Part shown: positions 1 through 6,430 of the stretch, in pieces
Layout of the letters: the number at the start of each line of letters is the position of its first letter
How positions within the stretch are numbered: position 1 is the stretch's first letter
NCBI GenBank assembly: GCA_903957405.1
Contig: CAJBPC010000763.1
Coordinates: forward strand, 1-8,418
Reading direction: 5' to 3'
DNA length: 8,418 bases
Source: an uncultured bacterium
GTDB taxonomy: Bacteria; Bacteroidota; Bacteroidia; Chitinophagales; Chitinophagaceae
Program-made: the position numbers and the translations under genes
The notes under the pieces: generated by a model
What the model was told of the DNA's origin: nothing
The model's input: only the letters and a program-made list of their open reading frames with translations
Database searches by the model: none

Positions 1-1157
1 ATCGTTTCTATTCGAACTCCCCCGTGTGTGCGCCAACCCGTGCATCCCTCATGACGGGCAGGTATCCTGACAGGGTGGGGGTGCCCGGCCTGATCCGCTC
101 TTTGCCGGATAACAACTGGGGATTCCTTGATCCGTCAGCGGTTCTTCTTCCCGCCAAGCTCAAGTCTGCAGGCTACCATACGGCTCATGTGGGTAAATGG
201 AATCTCGGCTTTGACCCTCCGAACCTCCCTAATGACAAGGGTTTCGATCATTTTCACGGGTGGCTGGAGGATATGATGGATGACTACTGGCTGCATCGTC
301 GCCATGGCCGGAACTATATGCGGTCAGATACCCAGGTCATCGATCCATCCGGTCATGCGACGGATCTGTTTACGCAGTGGTCAGCCGACTATATCCATTC
401 CCGTGCAAAGGAGCCGAGGCCTTTTTTCCTGTACCTCGCGTATAACGCCCCACATTTCCCAGTGCAGCCGCCGAAGGAATGGCTCGACCGGGTTCTCAAA
501 CGCGAGCCCGGCATCGGCCCCAAGCGTGCATCCCTCGTGGCCCTCATCGAACACATGGATGACGGCATCGGGAAGGTGATCAAAGCGTTGAAGGAGTCCG
601 GACAATACGACAACACCCTCGTCATTTTTACAGGAGACAACGGCGGGAACCTGTCAGACTCTGCCGGGAACAGTCCCCTGCGCGACGGAAAGCAGAGCAT
701 GTACGAGGGCGGGATCAGGGTCCCCACGGCTCTGTCATGGCCGGGCGTCATTGCAGCAGGAACCATTTCGAACGGGCTGAACCTGTCGATGGATATTTTC
801 CCTACCATCATGGACCTGGCAGGACTGCCCCGCGGTGAGCAGACCGATGGCAGAAGCTTCCTGCCCACCTTGCTCGGGACTCCTGAAGCGGCGGAGGAAA
901 GACCGTTGTATTTCATCCGGCGAGAAGGAGGCGAGCGCTACGGCGGTAAGGCCTACCACGCGATCCGGCTCGGCGACTGGAAGCTCCTGCAGAACAGTCC
1001 TTTCCAGCCGATGGAACTGTATAACCTCAGAGATGATCCCATGGAGCAGAATGACCGGATCAATACCGAACCCGCCATCTACCGGAAGCTTAACGCACTG
1101 CTCATGCAACACATACAAGAAGGTGGGAAAACCCCCTGGCAAAGGCCGGCGCTTTGA
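1..1157 (+). CDS. S1-family (arylsulfatase-type) sulfatase, 5' partial
   Basis: Hydrolyses sulfate esters, probably on a glycan, in the periplasm or at the cell surface; the signal peptide would lie outside the window. The reading frame is open from position 3, and translation begins RFYSNSPVCAPTRASLMTGR. The GTG at 24 is therefore an internal Val, not a start. Cys at 27-29 lies in C-A-P-T-R, the C-x-P-x-R signature in which Cys is converted to formylglycine. Further family motifs follow: H-V-G-K-W-N-L-G (186-209), N-A-P-H (444-455), F-T-G-D-N-G (627-644, metal-binding Asp-Asn) and D-G-K with E-G-G-I-R-V-P (684-725). The usual GKWHLG motif reads GKWNLG, so a normally conserved active-site His is Asn. 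The C-terminus is complete. A Cys-type enzyme needs a formylglycine-generating partner, which is not in the window. The substrate cannot be read from sequence, but the downstream lyase suggests a sulfated polysaccharide. The family is secure; full activity is less so. Confidence 0.95.
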   Translation, partial: RFYSNSPVCAPTRASLMTGRYPDRVGVPGLIRSLPDNNWGFLDPSAVLLPAKLKSAGYHTAHVGKWNLGFDPPNLPNDKGFDHFHGWLEDMMDDYWLHRRHGRNYMRSDTQVIDPSGHATDLFTQWSADYIHSRAKEPRPFFLYLAYNAPHFPVQPPKEWLDRVLKREPGIGPKRASLVALIEHMDDGIGKVIKALKESGQYDNTLVIFTGDNGGNLSDSAGNSPLRDGKQSMYEGGIRVPTALSWPGVIAAGTISNGLNLSMDIFPTIMDLAGLPRGEQTDGRSFLPTLLGTPEAAEERPLYFIRREGGERYGGKAYHAIRLGDWKLLQNSPFQPMELYNLRDDPMEQNDRINTEPAIYRKLNALLMQHIQEGGKTPWQRPAL

Positions 1158-1191
1158 CCTGGCCGATGCATAAATCCGGTTTTCCCGTCAT

Positions 1192-1207
1192 ACGCAAACG
1201 TTTGCGC
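1192..1207. promoter_or_regulatory. LacI-family-type operator (palindrome)
   Basis: CGCAAACGTTTGCG at 1193-1206 is a perfect 14-bp palindrome centred on CG. It closely matches the general LacI/GalR-family operator form and is nearly identical to the PurR box ACGCAAACGTTTGCGT. It lies about 90 bp before the lyase start codon and 35 bp after the sulfatase stop codon. It probably mediates sugar-responsive control of the lyase gene. The regulator itself is not in the window. Confidence 0.7.
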
Positions 1208-1238
1208 CGGGCAGTTGCAGTAATGGCTCAGACTCCGG

Positions 1239-1268
1239 TTTTTTCCATATCTAAAACGTTTAACTTAG
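1239..1268 (+). promoter_or_regulatory. Candidate Bacteroidota-type promoter of the lyase gene
   Basis: TAACTTAG at 1261-1268 matches the Bacteroidota -7 consensus TAnnTTTG at all but one fixed position. A T-run at 1239-1244 lies in the place of the -33 TTTG element, about 18 bases upstream. The implied transcript would start near 1272 and have a 5' leader of about 25 bases before the ATG at 1296. The -33 part is weak, so this is a tentative call. Confidence 0.35.
1252..1263. promoter_or_regulatory. Second, weaker CG-centred operator-like site
   Basis: TAAAACGTTTAA contains the palindromic core AAACGTTT, with one mismatched flanking pair and then a matching T/A pair. Its centre is 58 bp from the centre of the stronger site at 1193-1206. 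It overlaps the candidate -7 element, a position where bound repressor would block RNA polymerase. Its relation to the first site is inferred from the shared core and the shared upstream TCCGGTTTT. Confidence 0.45.
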
Positions 1269-1295
1269 TGTGAAAGATCGCTAAACCGAGCCGTT

Positions 1296-3389
1296 ATGAA
1301 CAGGATCATCTGCATTCTTTTGCTCTTCATTTTTGTCATTGCCTGTAAAAAAAAGGAAGATATCGTCGATCCGACACCTCCTCCCGTGGTACCCCCTCCT
1401 GTGGCACCTGTGGATCCGAATGCATTGTCCATACCGGTCACCGCGGCACAGATGGGTGGTTGCTTTGCAGTGTCGGCGAAGAAGAATGTACATCCGCGAT
1501 TACACTACTCGGCCGCAGAGATCGCTGCCATAAAACTCAATGCACAATCGGATCCATATGCGAAGCCGACCTATGACGACATCATCTCCAGGGCGGATGC
1601 CATACTCGGAACGTCCCTCATGAGTTACCAGCTGGATGGTGCCAACCTGCGCATCCCAAGCCTCCATACATTCGGCAATGATCAGGCACCTTACCTGATA
1701 CTGGCATACCAGTTCACCAAGGATACCCGTTATGCCCTCCGCTGCTGGCAACAACTCGAACGCTTCACCACCTATCCCGACTGGGGTGCGAACCGGCATT
1801 TTCTCGATGCCGGCATCGCCGCGAAAGCTGTGGCCATGGCATATGACGGATTATATGACTACCTGACCACGTCGCAACGGACGGCACTCTACAATGCCGT
1901 GAGGACCTTCGTACTCAATCCGGGCATGAACCAGATCACCACCAGCACCGGACCCTTCAAATGGTACGATACGGATGATAACTGGAATGGCATATGCCAC
2001 GGTGGGATGATCATGGCGGCACTGGCGACCTTCGAGATGGACTCTGCATTCAACAGCTCCATCATCGCACAGTGTGCCAATGGCATGCTGAAGTACCTCC
2101 AGTCATTCGAACCGGACGGCGCGAGCGAAGAAGGCATGTCGTACTGGTCGTACGGACTGCAGAACACCATACTCTCGCTGGAATCCATGAAACGCTGCCT
2201 GGGGGCTACGTTCGGACTGACAAACCTGAATGGCATCAAGAAAACAGGTATGTTTCCCTATCTCGTCTCGGGTCCGGTTGGGACGGCATCCTTCGGTGAC
2301 GATTACCTCTATGTGGGGAAGGCCAACAGATTTCTGTCGTATATGTGGTTCGCCAAATTTTACAATGATGCGAACTTAGCCCGGACGCACTATGACAGGA
2401 GTATGTCTATCAATGCTGCAAAAACCATCAAGATGAATGGATGGAGCGACCTCATCTTTTACGATAAAGCACTCGTGCAGCAAGGCTCCGGCACCGCAGT
2501 CCCGGCATCGGGATTCATTCGCGGGGTCGATTACGGTTATGTCGGTGAGAATATGTCGGATGAAACAGCTTTGTATGTCGGCATACACACCGGAAAGAAC
2601 AACGCAAGCCACGGTCACCTCGATGCAGGCTCATTTTTCATCCAGGGCCTTGGCGAGACCTGGGCGCAGGGCAACCTCGGTCTGGAGTCTCCCTATCCCT
2701 CTGATTTCTTCACCGTCACCGAGCCTGCATACACCGCTGCACCCACATCTGCTGCGACCACGCGCGGCCGGTTTTATTACTATCGGGTACGTACGGAAGG
2801 CAAGAACTGCCTGGTCTTCAATCCGGATGCCCGGCCCGAGCAAAATCCCGATGCGCAGGCAACTGTGGTCAAGGATGCGAATGACGGCACAGGGGGGTAT
2901 TTTGTGGTGAACATGGGAGATGTCTACAGCCGCGACGTGAGTGCATACAAGCGTGGCGTGAAGCTCAACCGCAGCAGCAAGACGATCACCGTGCAGGATG
3001 AATTCACTCCCAAGACGGTCTCCAATGCCTACTGGATCATGCATAGCCCTTGCACCGACAATGCCGTCATCAGTGCAGACGGACGAACGGTCACCATGAC
3101 CAAGAACGGAAAGATCGCCTATCTCAGACTCCTGTCACCCGCCAATGCAACCTTCAGCCTCGTGAATCGTTCGACTTCCTTTGTCAACTACCTCGAGGAG
3201 ACGGCTCCCATCTTCAGCAGCATCATGTCGGGAAAGAATGGCATCAACCAGTGGTATGGGAAATTCCATGTCAAGTTGACCGGACTGGCGGCAGGTGTGC
3301 CGACAACCGTCAAAGTGGATTTCTCCGGTTCATCCTCCAGCACGTCAACGCCTGTGACGGCATTGGATAGCTGGACGACAGCCAATTGA
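1296..3389 (+). CDS. Heparinase II/III-family polysaccharide lyase, lipoprotein
   Basis: Predicted surface lipoprotein of 697 residues that would cleave uronic-acid-containing polysaccharides by beta-elimination. Residues 1-17 form a lipoprotein signal ending V-I-A-C17. The following K-K-K-E-D resembles the K-(D/E)2 surface-export signal of Bacteroidota lipoproteins. A Pro-rich tether follows (about 26-41), then an alpha-toroid catalytic region (about 65-380) beginning HPRLHYSAAEI. This region contains N-W-N-G-I-C-H-G-G (229-237) and S-Y-W-S-Y (282-286), the places where this family carries catalytic Asn/His and Tyr. From about 400 to 680 comes the beta-sandwich heparinase II/III domain with S-H-G-H-L-D (438-443), an H-x-H-x-x-D pattern like the catalytic and zinc-ligand histidines of Pedobacter HepII. 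Length is normal and the C-terminus complete. The exact substrate (heparan, chondroitin, hyaluronan, ulvan or other) cannot be told. The upstream operator suggests separate control from the sulfatase. Confidence 0.88.
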   Translation: MNRIICILLLFIFVIACKKKEDIVDPTPPPVVPPPVAPVDPNALSIPVTAAQMGGCFAVSAKKNVHPRLHYSAAEIAAIKLNAQSDPYAKPTYDDIISRADAILGTSLMSYQLDGANLRIPSLHTFGNDQAPYLILAYQFTKDTRYALRCWQQLERFTTYPDWGANRHFLDAGIAAKAVAMAYDGLYDYLTTSQRTALYNAVRTFVLNPGMNQITTSTGPFKWYDTDDNWNGICHGGMIMAALATFEMDSAFNSSIIAQCANGMLKYLQSFEPDGASEEGMSYWSYGLQNTILSLESMKRCLGATFGLTNLNGIKKTGMFPYLVSGPVGTASFGDDYLYVGKANRFLSYMWFAKFYNDANLARTHYDRSMSINAAKTIKMNGWSDLIFYDKALVQQGSGTAVPASGFIRGVDYGYVGENMSDETALYVGIHTGKNNASHGHLDAGSFFIQGLGETWAQGNLGLESPYPSDFFTVTEPAYTAAPTSAATTRGRFYYYRVRTEGKNCLVFNPDARPEQNPDAQATVVKDANDGTGGYFVVNMGDVYSRDVSAYKRGVKLNRSSKTITVQDEFTPKTVSNAYWIMHSPCTDNAVISADGRTVTMTKNGKIAYLRLLSPANATFSLVNRSTSFVNYLEETAPIFSSIMSGKNGINQWYGKFHVKLTGLAAGVPTTVKVDFSGSSSSTSTPVTALDSWTTAN

Positions 3390-3765
3390 TCGAGGAACAA
3401 CTCGTGCTTCATGCCTGCATCGTATCACCGTAAAGGTATATGGCAGATCCATGCCATTGACGACCCGATACATCGTTGGCTTCTCTTCGGGACAACAGTT
3501 GCTTCGGAATGGTTTTGGCGCAGTGGTGTGCAAAGCATCGATGTGAAATATGCGGGCATCAATGGTTTCCAGACAAAATCCTTGCGTCCATGGCTGAAGT
3601 CAAGCTTCGTGGACGATGCCATTCCCGTGCTGGCCTGAAAATAAGGTCATTCCATTCCACTTTACATGAACATCATGTGCCTCTGGTGCAAGACCGATCT
3701 GCGGAGATGTCTGCTGACATGTCAATGGGTAAGGCAGGTCATTTGACGAGGCGATCCCGGTCATG

Positions 3766-3794
3766 TTTTCCGCCGTTACCCCGGCATAGCTTTG
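3766..3794 (+). promoter_or_regulatory. Candidate promoter of the LCCL protein gene
   Basis: TAGCTTTG at 3787-3794 is an exact match to the Bacteroidota -7 consensus TAnnTTTG. TTTT at 3766-3769 is a weak -33 element 17 bases upstream. It would give a leader of about 70 bases before the ATG at 3875. A single short consensus match can occur by chance, so the call is tentative. Confidence 0.35.
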
Positions 3795-3835
3795 CTGGAG
3801 TCTGTCGATTGGCAGACGGGTGGCGGGTCGGTTTC

Positions 3836-3852
3836 TCCGGATTTCCCGTCAT
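3836..3852 (+). promoter_or_regulatory. Shared upstream element (16/17 match to 1175-1191)
   Basis: TCCGGATTTCCCGTCAT here and TCCGGTTTTCCCGTCAT at 1175-1191 differ at one base. Both lie in noncoding DNA ahead of a gene for an exported protein of this locus. In the first place the element precedes the palindromic operator; here it is followed by the inverted repeat CGCAT/ATGCG and then the start codon. It could be a binding site or an RNA leader element shared by the two genes; its role is not known. Confidence 0.4.
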
Positions 3853-3874
3853 CGCATCATCTAAATGCGGGATC

Positions 3875-4963
3875 ATGAAAAAGATATTTTTCGTCTTTAT
3901 TGCAGCTTTTGCAGGGTTGCTTTTCAGCGCCCGGATCCAAGCCCAGGTCATCGAGGATCCCGGCAATCTGGTCGGCTACAGGGGTAAGAACGGAATGGTC
4001 CTGGAAGTGAGGGTCACAGGCGCGACCGATGGATCTGTATGGGGTGGAGAAAATGGGGTTTACACGGATGACTCCAGGTTGGCAAAGGCCGCGGTGCATG
4101 CCGGTGTAGTGAAGCCTGGGGAGAAGGTTGTCGTCACGGTCGTTATCATGGCAGGGCAATTCTCTTACCCCTCGAGCAAGCGCAATGGCATCACCACAAC
4201 AGGTTATGGTCCCTGGCATGGAAGCTATGGTTTTCGCATGCCAGGCACTCAAACGACACCACCGGCAGCCGTACCTTCTGATGCGATCGATGATCCGGGG
4301 AATATGGTCGCCTATCGTGGCCGCAACGGACAGACGTTCCTCATCAGGGTGCGAGGCACCACCGATGGTTCGGTTTGGGGCGGATCTGATGGTATGTACA
4401 CGGATGATTCGCGCATCGGGAAAGCGGCGGTACATGCGGGGGTGTTGCGTCCTGGTCAGGAAGGGGTTGTTCGGGTGACCGTGGTCGCCGGAAAGTCGGG
4501 ATATGGTGCCAGTACCAAAAACGGCATCACCACGATGGGATATGGCAGTTGGCATGGCAGTTATCGATTCGACGATGCCGCCGCAGTGTCTTCTCCTGTT
4601 CCTCCGGTTCCTCCCGCTCCACCGGCAATACTCGTCACGCCACCTGCCAGTCAGCCGGTGATCACAAACGCCATCAATGATCCGGGCAATATGGTTGCTT
4701 ACCGCGGCCGCAACGGGCAGGTTTTTTCGATTCGGATCCGTGGTACGACCGATGGCTCGCTGTGGGGCGGTTCTGACGGGGTGTACACGGATGACTCCCG
4801 TATCGGGAAGGCGGCAGTGCATGCGGGTCTGCTGAAGCCGGGTGAAGAGCGGGTGTTGCGTGTGAAGATTCTTGCCGGCAAGCCTTCCTATCCCGCCAGT
4901 ACAAAGAACGGGATCACCAGCTCCGGCTATGGTGGCTGGCATGGCAGTTATGCATTCGAATAA
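3875..4963 (+). CDS. Secreted protein with three tandem LCCL-like domains
   Basis: A 362-residue exported protein. The ATG at 3875 is chosen because it begins a clear Sec signal peptide (MKKIFFVFIAAFAGLLFSARIQAQ, probable cleavage after Ala23); the frame stays open upstream to 3476, but that extension would bury the signal. The mature part is three repeats of exactly 94 residues each, at about 27-120, 139-232 and 268-361. Linkers of 18 and 35 residues join them, the second rich in Pro. Each repeat has T-D-G-S-x-W-G-G, then Y-T-D-D-S-R-x-x-K-A-A-V-H-A-G, then N-G-I-T and W-H-G-S-Y, the pattern of the LCCL domain known from Limulus factor C and cochlin. By hand count, repeats 2 and 3 are about 78% identical and repeats 1 and 2 about 63%. 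The protein has no Cys, whereas the animal domain has disulfides. No enzyme domain, lipobox or T9SS sorting domain is seen. A binding or adhesion role is inferred from the neighbours. Confidence 0.85.
   Translation: MKKIFFVFIAAFAGLLFSARIQAQVIEDPGNLVGYRGKNGMVLEVRVTGATDGSVWGGENGVYTDDSRLAKAAVHAGVVKPGEKVVVTVVIMAGQFSYPSSKRNGITTTGYGPWHGSYGFRMPGTQTTPPAAVPSDAIDDPGNMVAYRGRNGQTFLIRVRGTTDGSVWGGSDGMYTDDSRIGKAAVHAGVLRPGQEGVVRVTVVAGKSGYGASTKNGITTMGYGSWHGSYRFDDAAAVSSPVPPVPPAPPAILVTPPASQPVITNAINDPGNMVAYRGRNGQVFSIRIRGTTDGSLWGGSDGVYTDDSRIGKAAVHAGLLKPGEERVLRVKILAGKPSYPASTKNGITSSGYGGWHGSYAFE
3953..4957 (+). repeat. Three LCCL-like repeat units
   Basis: The units are 3953-4234, 4289-4570 and 4676-4957, each 282 bp (94 codons) with no internal indels. 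The last two are most alike, which points to a later duplication of that pair, with the first unit older. The most constant stretch in all three is T-D-G-S followed by W-G-G and Y-T-D-D-S-R. Confidence 0.85.
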
Positions 4964-4988
4964 GGAACCTGTTTGTTTGTTTCACGGA

Positions 4989-5031
4989 ACGCCAGTCGTA
5001 TCGGATACCGATGCGGCTGGCGTTTTTTTTT
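4989..5031 (+). terminator. Strong intrinsic terminator after LCCL gene
   Basis: Positions 4989-5004 pair with 5008-5023 over 16 base pairs. The only imperfections are two G-T wobbles (T4996-G5016 and T4999-G5013). The loop is ATA, and the stem is followed by a run of nine T ending at 5031. It starts 26 bases after the LCCL gene stop. It separates that gene from the oxidoreductase operon, which therefore should have its own promoter. I could not find a good TAnnTTTG box between 5032 and 5140. Confidence 0.92.
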
Positions 5032-5140
5032 CATGTGGTTCGTGTTTTATTGTGATTTATCGATGTATCTGATGATGTACGCTTTTACTTGGATATGTTC
5101 AGAATAATCATGACATTCACCTTATCGCAATGAAATAAAC

Positions 5141-6409
5141 ATGCACAAGAAAAAGAATGAATCAAGGAGAAGGTTCTTGCACCAGGGGGCGGCCATCGCA
5201 GCAGGTTTCTTCATCGTCCCTCGCCATGTGATCGGCCGGGGCTTCATACCGCCAAGCGACCAGCTCACCAAAGGCATCATCGGTGTCGGGGGGATGGGTA
5301 TGGGTCATGTGGGATATGCGGGTACGCGTGTCGTGGCGATATGTGACGTCGATCGCGGCCACCTGCTCAATGCGGAAAAGAAGATCGGTGGAGGGGTGAA
5401 AACCTTCCACGACCATCGTGAGCTCATTGCCATGCCGGGTGTCGATATCGTGCACATCGCCACTCCGCCGCATTGGCATGGCATCATGGCGGTCGAGGCC
5501 GCGAGGGCGGGGAAAGACATCTGGTGTGAAAAGCCGATGACAAGGACGATCGGAGAGGGGAGGCGTGTCGTGGAGGCTGTGAAGCAATACGGACGCATGT
5601 TCCGGCTGAACACCTGGTTCCGATTCGAGGAGAACTTCTACGGCATGAAGACCCCGGTGAAACCCATCAAAAAACTCGTGCAGTCAGGCTTGCTGGGTTG
5701 GCCCCTGACCGTTACCGTTAGTAAGCATACCGGCTTCGACTGGAAGTTCTATTGGGTGGGCCGGACCGACCTCGCAACACAGGCGGTTCCGGAGGGGTTG
5801 GACTATGACCGCTGGCTGGGGCCCGCACCATACAAACCGTATCATCCCCATCGGGTGCACGGTACTTTCAGGGGATACTGGGATTATGACGGCGGCGGAC
5901 TGGGTGATATGGGGCAGCATTACATCGATCCCATACAGTATTTCCTGGGTAAGGATGATACGAGTCCGGTTCTGGTGGAGGTTGATGCGGAGCAGCAGCA
6001 TCCCGATGCCTGCCGAACTTTCCGCAGGATCACCTATACCTATGCCGATGGCTGTCGCATCATCCTTGACGGGGAGGCGAAAGACGATAAAGTGGCATAC
6101 ATCGAAGGACCGAAGGGAAAACTGTACAACGGTTTTCGGTCCGATATTCCCGACATGGAAGCAAAGCTCGCCGCCATGCCCGATCCCGAACCACAGGTCA
6201 CGGATTTCCTGACCTCCGTCCGCGAGCGGAAAGCCTTCGCACTGAACGAATCCAATGGCCATCGTTCCTGTACGATCGTGAACATGGGGAAGATCGCCCT
6301 GCAACTCGGGCGTTCACTTCGGTTCGATCCCGCAGCACAGCGGTTCATCGGCGATGATGAAGCCAATCGCATGATCGACCCGCCCATGCGCGCACCCTGG
6401 ACAATCTAA
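5141..6409 (+). CDS. TAT-exported Gfo/Idh/MocA-family oxidoreductase
   Basis: NAD(P)-dependent sugar oxidoreductase of 422 residues, probably periplasmic. Residues 8-14 read S-R-R-R-F-L-H, a twin-arginine motif followed by a hydrophobic stretch, so it would be exported folded with its cofactor. A Rossmann nucleotide site G-V-G-G-M-G (48-53) is followed by C-D-V-D (68-71), A-T-P-P-H-W-H-G (107-114) and the family hallmark E-K-P (130-132), whose Lys is catalytic in relatives. The C-terminal substrate domain has G-G-G-L-G-D-M-G-Q-H (251-260), where the conserved Asp256 and His260 lie. Length is typical for exported Bacteroidota members. The next gene starts 21 bases on and encodes a DUF1080 protein, so the two form an operon. 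Known DUF1080-linked members oxidise or reduce sugars at C3 in the 3-keto-glycoside pathway; the same role here is inferred. GH109-like glycosidase activity is an alternative. Confidence 0.93.
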   Translation: MHKKKNESRRRFLHQGAAIAAGFFIVPRHVIGRGFIPPSDQLTKGIIGVGGMGMGHVGYAGTRVVAICDVDRGHLLNAEKKIGGGVKTFHDHRELIAMPGVDIVHIATPPHWHGIMAVEAARAGKDIWCEKPMTRTIGEGRRVVEAVKQYGRMFRLNTWFRFEENFYGMKTPVKPIKKLVQSGLLGWPLTVTVSKHTGFDWKFYWVGRTDLATQAVPEGLDYDRWLGPAPYKPYHPHRVHGTFRGYWDYDGGGLGDMGQHYIDPIQYFLGKDDTSPVLVEVDAEQQHPDACRTFRRITYTYADGCRIILDGEAKDDKVAYIEGPKGKLYNGFRSDIPDMEAKLAAMPDPEPQVTDFLTSVRERKAFALNESNGHRSCTIVNMGKIALQLGRSLRFDPAAQRFIGDDEANRMIDPPMRAPWTI

Positions 6410-6430
6410 CGATCACCATCAACAACAATC

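Larger units (their letters stand above)
1175..1265. repeat. Imperfect tandem module, two copies, upstream of lyase
   Basis: TCCGGTTTT begins at 1175 and again at 1234. Each copy is followed by AAACGTTT, at 1196 and at 1254. The offset from TCCGG to AAACGTTT is 21 bases in the first copy and 20 in the second, so a block of about 58 bp appears duplicated. Similarity between the two shared elements is weak. The first copy carries the better palindrome and the second overlaps the probable promoter. This reads as a duplicated operator region; that interpretation is inference. Confidence 0.5.
3390..3874. other. 485-bp intergenic region without a convincing gene
   Basis: Between the lyase stop and the LCCL protein start I find no gene I can support. 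The open frame at 3411-3638 (+) and the overlapping ones on the other strand show no recognisable domain. The region holds a perfect 10-bp palindrome TGACATGTCA at 3715-3724, an exact TAnnTTTG box at 3787-3794, a near copy of a lyase-upstream sequence at 3836-3852, and a short inverted repeat CGCAT/ATGCG at 3853-3857 and 3865-3869 just before the start codon. No T-tailed hairpin that would end lyase transcription is visible. Confidence 0.6.

Noticed and set aside
24..26. GTG at 24 as the start of the sulfatase
   Set aside because: The frame is open further upstream and encodes R-F-Y-S-N-S-P-V before the active-site Cys, as in intact sulfatases; the gene simply begins outside the window.
3389..3410. 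Small hairpin CGAG/CTCG after the lyase stop as a terminator
   Set aside because: Only a 4-bp stem with no following T-run.
3411..3638. Possible small + strand gene of 75 codons, with an overlapping - strand frame at 3425-3622
   Set aside because: No domain, signal or family resemblance, and frames on both strands compete. Not enough to call a gene.
3476..3874. N-terminal extension of the LCCL protein frame (133 extra residues)
   Set aside because: A textbook signal peptide begins at the ATG at 3875. The extension has no recognisable domain and would place the signal internally, so the upstream open frame is treated as chance.
3857..4942. Long - strand open frame (361 codons) opposite the LCCL gene
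   Set aside because: It mirrors the repeated LCCL coding sequence. The + strand product has a signal peptide and a known domain, so this is an antisense shadow.
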